Shown here piece after piece: positions 45,622 to 55,391 of a stretch of 64,000 nt of DNA; position 1 is the stretch's first letter, and each line of letters begins with the position of its first letter. Made by a program: the position numbers and the translations under genes. Source of the DNA: Eutrigla gurnardus (Eukaryota > Chordata > Actinopteri > Perciformes > Triglidae). A model generated the notes under the pieces. That model saw nothing but the letters and a program-made list of their open reading frames with translations. It did not search any database and was not told the DNA's origin. The stretch covers positions 20,495,102-20,559,101 of the forward strand of contig OY741282.1 of the NCBI GenBank assembly GCA_963514095.1. The letters run 5' to 3'.

Positions 45622-45919
45622 TCTATATCTAGGTTTGTCTCTGGGAAACATGGGAGGAACTGTGCTGTGTGCCTGAAGAGGATGAGGATGGCAGGTTTTC
45701 TTCTCATTAACTAATGCATGTGTGGATTTACGTATATTATTTGACTAAAGATGTGTTTCTAAAACACTCCTCCTACAGTTGATGCTGATCAGAGTCAGTC
45801 CAACTACTTTAAAACATGCCTGATAAAAGTGATACGTTTACATTCCAGTGTGTTCATTTCCAGGGAGTGGAGTGTGTTCATGCATGTTAGCATGTCTGGC
45901 TGCAGGCTGACAGCTTACT

Positions 45920-46420
45920 GATGACTGGGTTTTGTTGTTTTGGTTTCCTGTTTTATTTTGTAGTCCTTCTGTCTTGTGTTGTCATGTGCTTTGCTTCCTG
46001 TCTTGGTTTCCCTCCTTTTCTGTCTCCCAGCTGTGTCTCATTGTCTCGTCAGCCTTGCCTCTCGTTCTCCCCAATCACCATAGCCTGCCCTTGTGTTTCC
46101 ACACCTGTCTGTCGTTGAACCTAATCCACCCTTATGTATTTAGTCTGTGTTTCCTTTCAATCTTGGCTTGGTCGTCTGTTTTATCCCGGATGTGTGTCCA
46201 CCACCTGATCTGTCCTGCCTGTGTCCTGGTCTTTGTCTGGATTATTGTTTGAGTTTTGTCCACTTTGGATTGGATCTTTGTTTTTTTGATAGTGTTTTTG
46301 CCCCTGTGGCCTCCCTGAGTTTTTGGACTTATCATTTAAATAAGCATTTTAACTGCATTTGGGTCCATACCTCCTTCAATCATAGTACATCCATGACAAA
46401 AACACAACCACATTAACAAA
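45920..46420. mobile_element. Pyrimidine-rich teleost interspersed repeat (retroelement-like)
   Basis: A long C/T-rich stretch (ctgtctcccagctgtgtctc ... ttgtctcgtcagccttgcc) ending in gcatttgggtccatacctcc. This pattern is familiar as an abundant fish retroelement end, possibly an LTR. No coding content. Plus-strand frames of about 65-105 codons here are low-complexity by-products. Confidence 0.4.
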
Positions 46421-48520
46421 AACACAACCACGTTAACACATTGTGGGAGTCTTTGGCCAAATCCGAATGTCCCCCTAAGGTCTAAGTCCTGAACCCTCAG
46501 GGACTTACCTGACGTCACCTGGTAAACGGTTGAGTGTGAGAGGCTGTGAGGACTTGAAATGGTAGAAATACAAATGGGACAGCACTCGGATTGTCACTTT
46601 ACTTTGATGACACAAAATATATTATCTAAAAGTGTTGGGTTTTATTTCACGTTTTACAGCCTGATCTGAACGTCTTCCAGACTCTTATCATCCCAGACCA
46701 GACGTAACTCAAATAATGTGTTTACTTCAATAAGCTAAATTAAAATAACTGCTTGATGATTAAACCAGGTGTGTAGGATGACATGCCTATGATTTCAAGT
46801 GTTTTATGTTCCATTTTAAATCTTTAATGTTAAAGTTTCTGCTTAAATGTAATATTCCACACATGTGGCGTCCTCTTTGTTTACCTTTTTTTTTTAAGTC
46901 CTCCGGGCTTTCCCTGGTAACCCCGTGTTTCACGTTGCAACGCTATGAACTGTGGGTAATTCCCTCCGGCAAAGTCAGCATCGATGCTGATTTACGTAAG
47001 TGGGCATAAAGGGCTCAAAATGTCCACGAGCGAGTCCTCGTGCACGATGTGACCGTCAGGGACTCAACGGGAACGCACATCAAAGTCCGTGAGTCTGTGA
47101 GGGGCGACGTTTGGATTTGGCCTTTTTCTCTGAGGAAGGTTCCTAACTGAAGACGTGACCCGGAAGTAAACAAGTGGCCGCCATGATAAGAGCCGTTCAG
47201 ATTCTCTAAATGCAAAGGAAAGGAGCTCCAATGATCCTTTCAGAGCTCCTTTAGGATACAACGGACCTTCCATTACCAAAGGAAAGGAGCTCCAATGATC
47301 CTTTCAGATCTCCTTTAGGATACAACGGACCTTCCTTTACGAAAGGAAAGGAGCTCCAATGATCCTTTCACATCTCCTTTAGGATACAACAGACCTTCCT
47401 ATACAAAAGGAGTTAAAGTGCCACACACCTCGGCCGTTCATGAAAACAAACCATATGCATATTTAACAATCACTTTCATGCAGACATATAGTAATTGGAA
47501 TTGTGTTGATAAATGTGTCTATTATAAGTGAAGGAGTTGCATTCATGAAGGACCACAAGTTGCATTTATGGACAGTTTGCAGTCTTGGTTTTGGGACACT
47601 CTGGTCTGAGTCTCATCAACGGCCCTAACTTTACCCTCAGGATCTACTTTTAACTCACATTCTTTGTATTATTATTTTATTTGAACATGTTCTCATGTAA
47701 CTTCCTTATTACACAGAGCTTTTGTCTTTTTCTTATTTCAGTCGTTTGATTTGAATCCACACATTCTCTCATCTTGATCTTAATCAATTTCCGTTTGGAG
47801 AATATTATGCGTTACTCACTGCGTCTAGGCCGAGGTGAAGCTGACGATAAAATAGTGGCAAAAAGCCTCCGACCTTTATTTGGGTCCGCAGTGTCGGAGT
47901 TGCCCAGAGCCGAGATGCAGCCAGCGGACGCTTCTCTTCTTCCAAGCCTGTTGGTGACGCCGGATTCAATTCAACGGAGGTTCACTGCAGCAAAGTCAAC
48001 ATTTATACACGTTCACATGCATCATGCAGCCGTCTTCGTCAGCTGGTCTGTGTATCTCTCAACATCACCCAAGAGCAAGCGTTATAAAGCGTTGATGAAT
48101 GGAAAATCACAGCTGCAGCATCATCATAGTTTATAATTCCTTAGTGGATTTAGCAGGAGCATTTTCTCCAACAATGAAGAAACAGTTTAATATGTTTTTT
48201 TATTTGTAATATGTTAAATACATTATGTTGTCTATTCTAACCTGTGTGTGCTCTGTGTTTCATGTTGATGGTTTTCACTGGACAGCAACTAGTTGCTCCA
48301 GTCACTAATGCATGTTCCTCAACACGACAAGGTTCAGTCTAAAGACAAAGCCATCCCGATATACTCCATTCATTTAAGTACATTTACACAAACATTAATA
48401 CATTTACAACAAGTACAAGGAGGAATGAACCTGACTGATTACAAACTGCAATGTTTTCATTCACATCTTTGCATTGACTCTGAATGTAATCGCACCGCTT
48501 TGTGTTTGTTGTGAACAGTT
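46421..48520. other. Intergenic region downstream of NLR gene 2
   Basis: About 2.1 kb between retroelement-like sequence and the B30.2 exon. Apart from a 64-bp tandem repeat (47210-47410) nothing is recognised. A ccggaagtaaacaagtggccgccatgat segment at about 47159-47186 looks like an ETS-site promoter/start region, but no gene follows. A 120-codon plus-strand frame at 47774-48136 has no family resemblance. Confidence 0.4.
47210..47410. repeat. 64-bp tandem repeat, three copies
   Basis: ggaaaggagctccaatgatc recurs at 47217, 47281 and 47345, each followed by ctcctttaggatacaac. Inside each copy aaaggagctcc and ggatcctttc-like arms are partly palindromic (aaaggag...ctccttt), so each unit could fold. 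Confidence 0.85.
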
Positions 48521-49035
48521 TCAGAGACACAGAGACACTGATCCATCCCAGACTGCAAACCCAGGATAAAGAGGTTCAGTGAATGTGGTGTTGATGGTGT
48601 GGAGGTGGATCAGTTTGTCAGAGGAGACGCTGTAGAAGGTCAAGGTGCCAGCAGGACAGTCCAAGTACACTGCTACCACACCAGAGGAGGAGGAGGAGGA
48701 GATGAGTGTTTGTTTTGTTTTGTGCCAGACAGAGTAACGACCAGCAGAACAATACAGACTCCAGGACTGATCATTCCATCCAAACCCAGTGTCGTCTCCT
48801 CTCCTCTTGATTCCTCTGTAACTCACTGATATATAAACCCTTCCTCTCCACTTGACCTCCCAGTAACAGCGACCAGTCAGACCGTCTCTACACAGCAGCT
48901 GAGGCCATGAGACAAATCTGTCTGGATGATCTGGATATGACTGGTCGTCTGACACACGTGTCACCTCCCTGTTGGTGTCGTCCAGTTTGAGGTTTCTGTT
49001 GACTGTGTTTGTGTCCAGTTCCAGTTCACAGACAT
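48521..49035 (-). CDS. NLR gene 2, terminal PRY-SPRY (B30.2) exon
   Basis: The last coding exon, 515 bp, acceptor ctccatcag, stop TGA at 48521-48523. It encodes VCELELDTNTVN (PRY start), REVTRV, the SPRY motifs CYWEVKW and GFGWNDQSWSLYC, VAVYLDCPAGTLTFYSV, and FTEPLYPGFAVW near the C-terminus. Length (about 170 residues) and motif order are normal for a complete B30.2 domain, which in TRIM and fish NLR proteins is a ligand-binding beta-sandwich. A run of Ser codons lies in a variable loop. It is intact, so this receptor ends with LRR then B30.2. Confidence 0.93.
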
Positions 49036-49259
49036 CTGATGGAGAGAACAAACACAATGCAGCTAAAGGTTATTGTTGGAGACAGTTGGGTGTTTTTTGG
49101 TGTGTGTTTTGAAAGCTTAATAAATATACTTTGGGTATTAGTATATGACATCACAAGGGGGCGGTAACTTGATGGTGATGGGTCACGTCACCCATTTCAT
49201 TGATAAATAGACACCGGTGTGTAGTGGTGTGTTTTGTTGGATCGCAGAGAAAAACACAG

Positions 49260-49400
49260 TGTTGGGGAACTAGCAGGAGCAGATTCAGTTATTAATAGAT
49301 AATTATTCATATCAATACTCAGTCTCAATATAAAGGAGTTTGTACTCAAATGCCAATAATTAATAACTATTAGAATATGAGTACAAACAGTTGAAGGATT
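49260..49400 (-). mobile_element. LTR fragment related to the one in NLR gene 1
   Basis: Read on the plus strand, tgttggggaactagcaggag, then cagtctcaatataaaggag and catgccaat correspond in order to the reverse complement of the 3' part of the LTR at 19130-19813. Here it is in the opposite orientation relative to the window, i.e. sense to the host NLR gene. The other end was not found. Confidence 0.5.
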
Positions 49401-49711
49401 TGTGAATTCTTCACAGAGAAGAGGTTGATATCATTCATTCTTATACAACATTAATAAACACAGCAGTATGTTCATAAGGGGTTTATTAACAATAAACAAA
49501 GAAATATATATTTCACACATATATATGTGTATAATTAGTGTAATATATGTAGAGCCGTTAGGAAAGTTGGATTAGTGAGAACGCAACCTGTCTGTTCTGG
49601 ATCACTGACGATCAACAGACAAAACAAAAACGCGACAAAATTACATCGTTGGTCCTAAAAATATCACAGTTTGGCCTTAAATTACTGAAGATGGACACCA
49701 GACCAACCTGT

Positions 49712-49870
49712 GGTCTGGTCTCTGGACTAATGTGAGCTACTATCTAGACCTCTGGGGGACCACAGACAGTCTCTGGTTCCTCCACATAGTCTGGTCTGGT
49801 CTCTGGACTAATGTGAGCTACTATCTAGACCTCTGGGGGACCACAGACCCAGGAGACAACATCTGGTTCC
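49712..49870. repeat. 81-bp tandem duplication
   Basis: ggtctggtctctggactaat occurs at 49712 and 49793, each followed by the same tctgggggaccacagac segment. Two copies with a short divergent tail. Confidence 0.85.
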
Positions 49871-50225
49871 TCCATTTAGGATTCAGGGACGTCAGGACGA
49901 CAGGAGGACGATCTCAACGCTGAGACGCTTTAGAGACACAGAGGAATTTATCTCTTCAGTTGAAATATTTAAACATAAACCCGACTACGTGAATGTTGCG
50001 TGTTTGTCTCTGTTGCCGTCCGGCAGGAATTGGCGTCCGTTTGTGTCTCTGCGTTGACTTTGTGTGTAATTGAGTGTGAAAATGTGGCGTTTGGTGTGAA
50101 CACAACACGACATCTTTACAGCCACGAAGAAACAAACGCTACATCCTGATAGAAACGTGATCATCGGATTTCAGTCATGAACACGTTCAAATCTGGAGCA
50201 GCTGAGTTACTGAAAACATACTCAC

Positions 50226-50272
50226 ACTTCCTCAGACCAGGTCTCAGTCTCTGCTGTCCCCCATGGTCCACC
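50226..50272 (-). CDS. NLR gene 2, 47-bp linker exon between LRR and B30.2
   Basis: A micro-exon, acceptor cctgcag, donor AAGT-gtgagt. It encodes VDHGGQQRLRPGLRK, the conserved linker found in fish NLR and TRIM-like proteins just before PRY-SPRY. One base completes the Arg codon from the LRR exon and one base (T) joins AT of the next exon to give Tyr, producing ...GLRKY-VCELELD. The fit of both phases makes this a firm call although it is far too short for an ORF search. Confidence 0.87.
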
Positions 50273-50365
50273 CTGCAGGAAGACATTCAAAGACCTCAAT
50301 CAGGTCCACCATTAAACATGAACCCCAGTTCCTCAGTCAGAGACGGAGACACAGTCTGGAGCTGT

Positions 50366-50561
50366 TGTCCATCTGTCCTCACCTGAGTGTCCAGTCTGAT
50401 GTCTGTCCATCTGTCCTCACCTGAGAGAGTCCAGTCTGATGTCTGTCCATCTGTCCTCACCTGAGAGTGTCCAGTCTGATGTCTGTCCATCTGTCCTCAC
50501 CTGAGAGTGTCCAGTCTGATGTCTGTCCATCTGTCCTCACCTGAGAGTGTCCAGTCTCCAG
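50366..50561. repeat. Splice-junction minisatellite, right partial cassette (5 repeats)
   Basis: Shortest array, at the edge of the cassette homology and next to single-copy intron sequence of NLR gene 2. It has one odd 40-bp variant (gagagagtcc). Confidence 0.9.
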
Positions 50562-50714
50562 TGTGGACCCTCCAGTCCAGCAGACAGCAGCTTGACTCCT
50601 GAGTCTCCTGGATGATTGTAGCTCAGGTCCAGCTGTCTCAGATAGGAGGGGTTGGAGTCCAGAGCTGAGGCCAGAGAAGAACAGCCGTCCTCTGTGATCA
50701 GACAACCTGACAGA
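50541..50714 (-). CDS. NLR gene 2, last LRR exon (type A, partial cassette)
   Basis: A 174-bp exon, LITEDGCSSLASALDSNPS to WRLDTL, donor CTCAG-gtgagg, followed by only 4 decoy donor copies before single-copy sequence at 50366. It ends with AG, and the next exon begins with G, giving Arg then VDHGG, the expected LRR-to-linker join. It is the last LRR before the B30.2 module. Confidence 0.86.
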
Positions 50715-53300
50715 CTGAAGACACACACACTTCTGTCACTCCTGGGGACTTTACATAGACTTATGTCCATTTGTCCACTTTTTAAAATGAGAAAAAGTGA
50801 TATTTGTCTTTTGTTGTGTTGATGTTGTACTGGGTGGGATAAGCGTGGCTGAGTGATGGACAGAGATGGACAGAGGAGGACGTTAAAAGAAAGAATAGAG
50901 ACGAGCTGAAATGATTGAGAGAGAAATTGAAGCGTTAGAAAAGAGAAGAAACAACAGTTGAAACAGTCTATGTGGTCTGTCTTCAGACCTGGTGTGCCAA
51001 CAAAGATCTGGTATTGATTTTAAACCATCTAGCAAAGAAAAAAGGCTGTAATTCAATAACATTTCAACAATGTTTATAGTTTTCATATTGAACTGGAGGA
51101 ATTATGAAGAACAAGTACTCTGATAATAACAGTAAAATACAAAACACAGCTTTGAAAATGTGCTTCTTAAGAGTCTCAGAACATATGAGGCATTCAGGTG
51201 TTCAACTGCCAGTTGGAAGAAAAGAGTCTGTCTTGATTCAAAGCTCTGTTCTCACTGTCAGCGTTCCTCTTTGAGAGCAGCCGTGTGAACTTATCTATCG
51301 ACTCTAGATCTCACCGACCTGACTGACGTTTATCACCTCCACTCTCTGATCCATCTGTCAGCTGTCAGTGAGTCTCCTCAGTTGTCACCATAGAAACGTC
51401 ACTCACAGAAACTCCAGTTTGCACAGATTTGATTAAGTTCAGAGTTAATGTTTCACCCCGTTGCATTACTGGGTAATTTAGTGTTTGTGAGTAGCAACCA
51501 GTGAGGTGATTTAACCTCCAACCATCTGAACCAGTGTAGTGATGCTAACGCTGCAGCAGTAAAATGGAAACGCTCCGTCATCATTTAATAATTCTCAATG
51601 ATCTATCAGTTATGGGTCTGGGTCCTGATAGGACGGGGTCTGGGTCTGGATCTGGGCCAAGCTCCACCTCTTAGTGACCCTTGCTATAGGCAGTGTTGGG
51701 CAAGTTACTTCAAAAGCGTAATGCATTATTTATTACTTGTTACTGTCATTTCAAAGTAATTAGTTACATTACAATATTACTGTCTTTGAATTGTAAGGCA
51801 TTACACTACTTTTACATTACTTTTGCATTACTTTTCGCCAAAATAAAAGGACATTTTTGTTCTCGATAGATCTTCTTGTGTTCAATGCAGCTCATTACAC
51901 AGCAGGATGTGATGTTTTTCGCTTCAAAATAAAAGAACGAAAAACGGAAAATGACTCTTATCCCGTTATTCGTTTAAAAAACGGAAAACGAGAGACGGAA
52001 AACGACTCGTTAACTGATATTTGATATTGTGTTCATGAATGGGATTCGGGGATGAAATAACAGGGCCATTTTTCATTCCATATTTGCTGTACGTCTTTTT
52101 TAATGACCCGGAAGGCGCTGTGAAATTACCTGAAAGCCTACCTGAGACATTTAGGGGAGCTCTAAAACACTGTTCATTAACGCTCTGACAGCGTCTGACG
52201 CTCGCGTTTTGAAATAAACCTACTGTTTTAAACTCGCACCAAAAGCGTTATGACGCGGACATAAAAGCGGTTCAAAACCGACGGGGAGAATCGGAGCCTC
52301 CGCCTTTTCGCCGCCGCCCCTCAGCTGTTGATCCTCGGTGTGCCGGGTCGGCTGCGCTCTGACCGACCGGGAGCCGCTCCGTGAGTCGGTGTCCAGCTCA
52401 TGGAGCCTGCTAACAACAGCGCTTAATTAACATAGTGTAGAGTCACACGGACCGGCTTTCACACTTTTCCAAAAGTGGAGCGTATGCCCATCTCGCGATC
52501 GCGAATGTAGAGTCAATTGATTTCGGGTTTAAAATGCATTGTAACGTCATCATAAATGTGTGCACATGTTGGTGTTAAAATGGTGTTTTGTCTCCGCCGT
52601 GCAGACGAGTTAGAAGCTTTAAACTTTGAATTAAAACTGTCAGCAGCATCAAAATGTCTGGTTGGTTCATGTTCAGTTGTCAGAGTTGATATTCCAATCA
52701 GGCTTCAACCTCTGGTTCAGAAAAGTGAAGTCAAGCCTGAAGGTCCTTAAAGCTGCATTCTCTCTGCTGGCCACTAGGGGGTGTTTTCATGAATAATATG
52801 TCTTCATTGCATCTGCATAGCTTTGAGTCTGCATGTGGGTCCTCCCTGCTGCTTCAGCCACCGTGACAAGAATATTAGTTCATTTCATATAAAACTCATA
52901 AACTCAACTGTATAGAAAGTGGTTCAAACTGGCTCCACCTTGACAGCAGAGACAGTCTGGTGTTGTAGTTCAGGCTCACATGTTCATGGAGTGACGTTCA
53001 CAAACGTAGACTGACGTTTGCAACAGCATTTATAAACGCCAGGTGGATTTATAAAACTATTAAAACATCGAACGGCAGGGAAAAGATAAACAAGAGGTTT
53101 GGTTTTGATAAAAGTTTTGTTTTGTTCTTTTGCTGGCAAGTCGTTAGCAGCAGAAACAGTATTTCATCAGCCGTGTTAACAGATTAGTAGCAAACGTGTC
53201 TTTTTAGGAATACGTGAATATAAATAACTGAATATTTGGTGCATGTAAACGCATCATTGAAAGCTTCATAGGTAAACTTCTCAAAGTAGTTGAATCTGAC

Positions 53301-53474
53301 CTGAGAGTTTCCAGTCGACTGTGTGGACTCTCCAGGCCAGCAGACAGCAGCTTCACTACTGAATCCTGCAGGTCGTTGGTACTCAGGTCCAGGTCTCTTA
53401 GACTGGAGGACTGGGAGCTGAGAACTGAGGACAGACCTTCACAGCTTCTCTCTGAGAGCTTACAGCCACTGAGT
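53301..53474 (-). CDS. NLR gene 2, LRR exon type B (cassette R1)
   Basis: A 174-bp exon with the standard type-B layout. Local replacements are His-Thr-Val-Asp where the others have His-Cys-Arg, and QDSVVK where the others have QDSGVK. Acceptor ctcttcag and donor AG-gtcaga are intact and the frame is open. The divergence from its siblings suggests relaxed constraint or diversification in this cassette. Confidence 0.82.
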
Positions 53475-53928
53475 CTGAAGAGGAATCAGAAATTAGTGAT
53501 GAAACAATTACAAACAACTGTTCATCACCTCAGGTTCTAACTGACATTATTATCATAATGAAGTTAAATGATGTTTAACATGTTTGTTCATCAGGTTATT
53601 GATGCAGCTGGGTGGTGTATTAGGCTCCATGGTGAGGTTAACGTCACACTGTGCCATCTGTTTATTTCTGTCTGAGTCTTCTTTCAAGACTCTCACGTGA
53701 CTCCGTTTCACCAATCAAACGCAGCCAGGCAGTCACATGACAGCACACAAACTCTCCACGCCCGGTTATAGATAGAACTCTTTTAACGTTTTTTAATTCT
53801 AAATCCTTGTCATTCAGAGACAAATGTGCATAAATATGCAAGTGTATGTGCAATCATTTATGGAGGAGTCACAATATACCGCCCACTTTTTGAAATCCCC
53901 CCGACTTTTACCGTCTAATGTCAGTGAA

Positions 53929-55240
53929 TCTGTCCTCACCTGAGTGTCCAGTCTGATGTCTGTCCTCACCTGAGAGTGTCCAGTCTGATGTCTGTCCATC
54001 TGTCCTCACCTGAGTCTCCAGTCTGATGTCTGTCCATCTGTCCTCACCTGAGAGTGTCCAGTCTGATGTCTGTCCATCTGTCCTCACCTGAGAGTGTCCA
54101 GTCTGAAGTCTGTCCATCTGTCCTCACCTGAGTGTCCAGGCTGAAGTCTGTCCATCTGTCCTCACCTGAGAGTGTCCAGTCTGAAGTCTGTCCATCTGTC
54201 CTCACCTGAGAGTGTCCAGTCTGATGTCTGTCAATCTGTCCTCACCTGAGAGTGTCCAGTCTGATGTCTGTCCATCTGTCCTCACCTGAGTCTCCAGTCT
54301 GATGTCTGTCCATCTGTCCTCACCTGAGAGTGTCCAGTCTGATGTCTGTCCATCTGTCCTCACCTGAGAGTGTCCAGTCTGAAGTCTGTCCATCTGTCCT
54401 CACCTGAGTGTCCAGTCTGATGTCTGTCCATCTGTCCTCACCTGAGAGTGTCCAGTCTGAAGTCTGTCCATCTGTCCTCACCTGAGAGTGTCCAGTCTGA
54501 TGTCTGTCCATCTGTCCTCACCTGAGAGTGTCCAGTCTGAAGTCTGTCCATCTGTCCTCACCTGAGTGTCCAGTCTGATGTCTGTCCATCTGTCCTCACC
54601 TGAGTCTCCAGTCTGATGTATGTCCATCTGTCCTCACCTGAGAGAGTCCAGTCTGATGTCTGTCCATCTGTCCTCACCTGAGTCTCCAGTCTGATGTCTG
54701 TCCATCTGTCCTCACCTGAGTGTCCAGTCTGATGTCTGTCCATCTGTCCTCACCTGAGTCTCCAGTCTGATGTCTGTCCATCTGTCCTCACCTGAGAGTG
54801 TCCAGTCTGATGTCTGTCCATCTGTCCTCACCTGAGAGTGTCCAGTCTGAAGTCTGTCCATCTGTCCTCACCTGAGAGTGTCCAGTCTGATGTCTGTCCA
54901 TCTGTCCTCACCTGAGAGTGTCCAGTCTGATGTCTGTCCATCTGTCCTCACCTGAGTGTCCAGTCTGAAGTCTGTCCTCACCTGAGTGTCCAGTCTGATG
55001 TCTGTCCATCTGTCCTCACCTGAGAGTGTCCAGTCTGATGTCTGTCCATCTGTCCTCACCTGAGAGTGTCCAGTCTGATGTCTGTCCATCTGTCCTCACC
55101 TGAGAGTGTCCAGCCTGAAGTCTGTCCATCTGTCCTCACCTGAGAGTGTCCAGTCTGAAGTCTGTCCATCTGTCCTCACATGAGAGTGTCCAGTCTGAAG
55201 TCTGTCCATCTGTCCTCACCTGAGTGTCCAGTCTCCAGTG
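53929..55240. repeat. Splice-junction minisatellite, cassette R1 (about 34 repeats)
   Basis: Longest array. It contains higher-order repetition (blocks of gatgtc/gaagtc variants recur), two shortened repeats lacking tccatctg (about 53960 and 54970), and one copy whose donor is CTCAT-gtgagg (about 55178). The repeat overlapping the LRR exon is the 38-bp variant, which shortens that exon. Confidence 0.92.
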
Positions 55241-55391
55241 TGGACCCTCCAGTCCAGCAGACAGCAGCTTGACTCCTGAGTCTCCTGGATGATTGTAGCT
55301 CAGGTCCAGCTGTCTCAGATAGGAGGGGTTGGAGTCCAGAGCTGAGGCCAGAGAAGAACAGCCGTCCTCTGTGATCAGACAACCTGACAGA
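55220..55391 (-). CDS. NLR gene 2, LRR exon type A with 2-bp shortened 3' end (cassette R1)
   Basis: Same LRR exon (LITEDGCSSLASALDSNPS) but only 172 bp to the usual donor. The end reads GGACACTCAG-gtgagg, where the others read GGACACTCTCAG-gtgagg, so the exon would leave in the wrong phase. The missing dinucleotide matches a length variant common inside the adjoining minisatellite. A decoy donor two repeats downstream (last exon base 55140) would give a 252-bp exon with the correct phase and an open frame, adding 26 residues of repeat-coded sequence. Whether the exon is skipped, frame-rescued or the gene is disabled cannot be told from DNA alone. Confidence 0.75.

Larger units (their letters stand above)
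49036..50225 (-). other. Intron of NLR gene 2 between linker and B30.2 exons
   Basis: 1.19 kb. Holds an LTR-like fragment at 49260-49400 and an 81-bp direct duplication at 49712-49870. No other coding sequence is seen. Confidence 0.55.
50366..51673. repeat. Partial LRR cassette at the 3' end of the right array
   Basis: Contains the distal part of a cassette only: 5 minisatellite repeats, LRR-A exon and filler. Homology starts inside the minisatellite at about 50366, the mirror image of cassette 4, which ends at the same point. Thus both array boundaries shown in this window fall at the minisatellite. Confidence 0.88.

Noticed and set aside
45921..46416. Plus-strand hydrophobic ORFs that look like membrane proteins
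   Set aside because: Low-complexity Phe/Leu/Cys runs produced by a pyrimidine-rich interspersed repeat.
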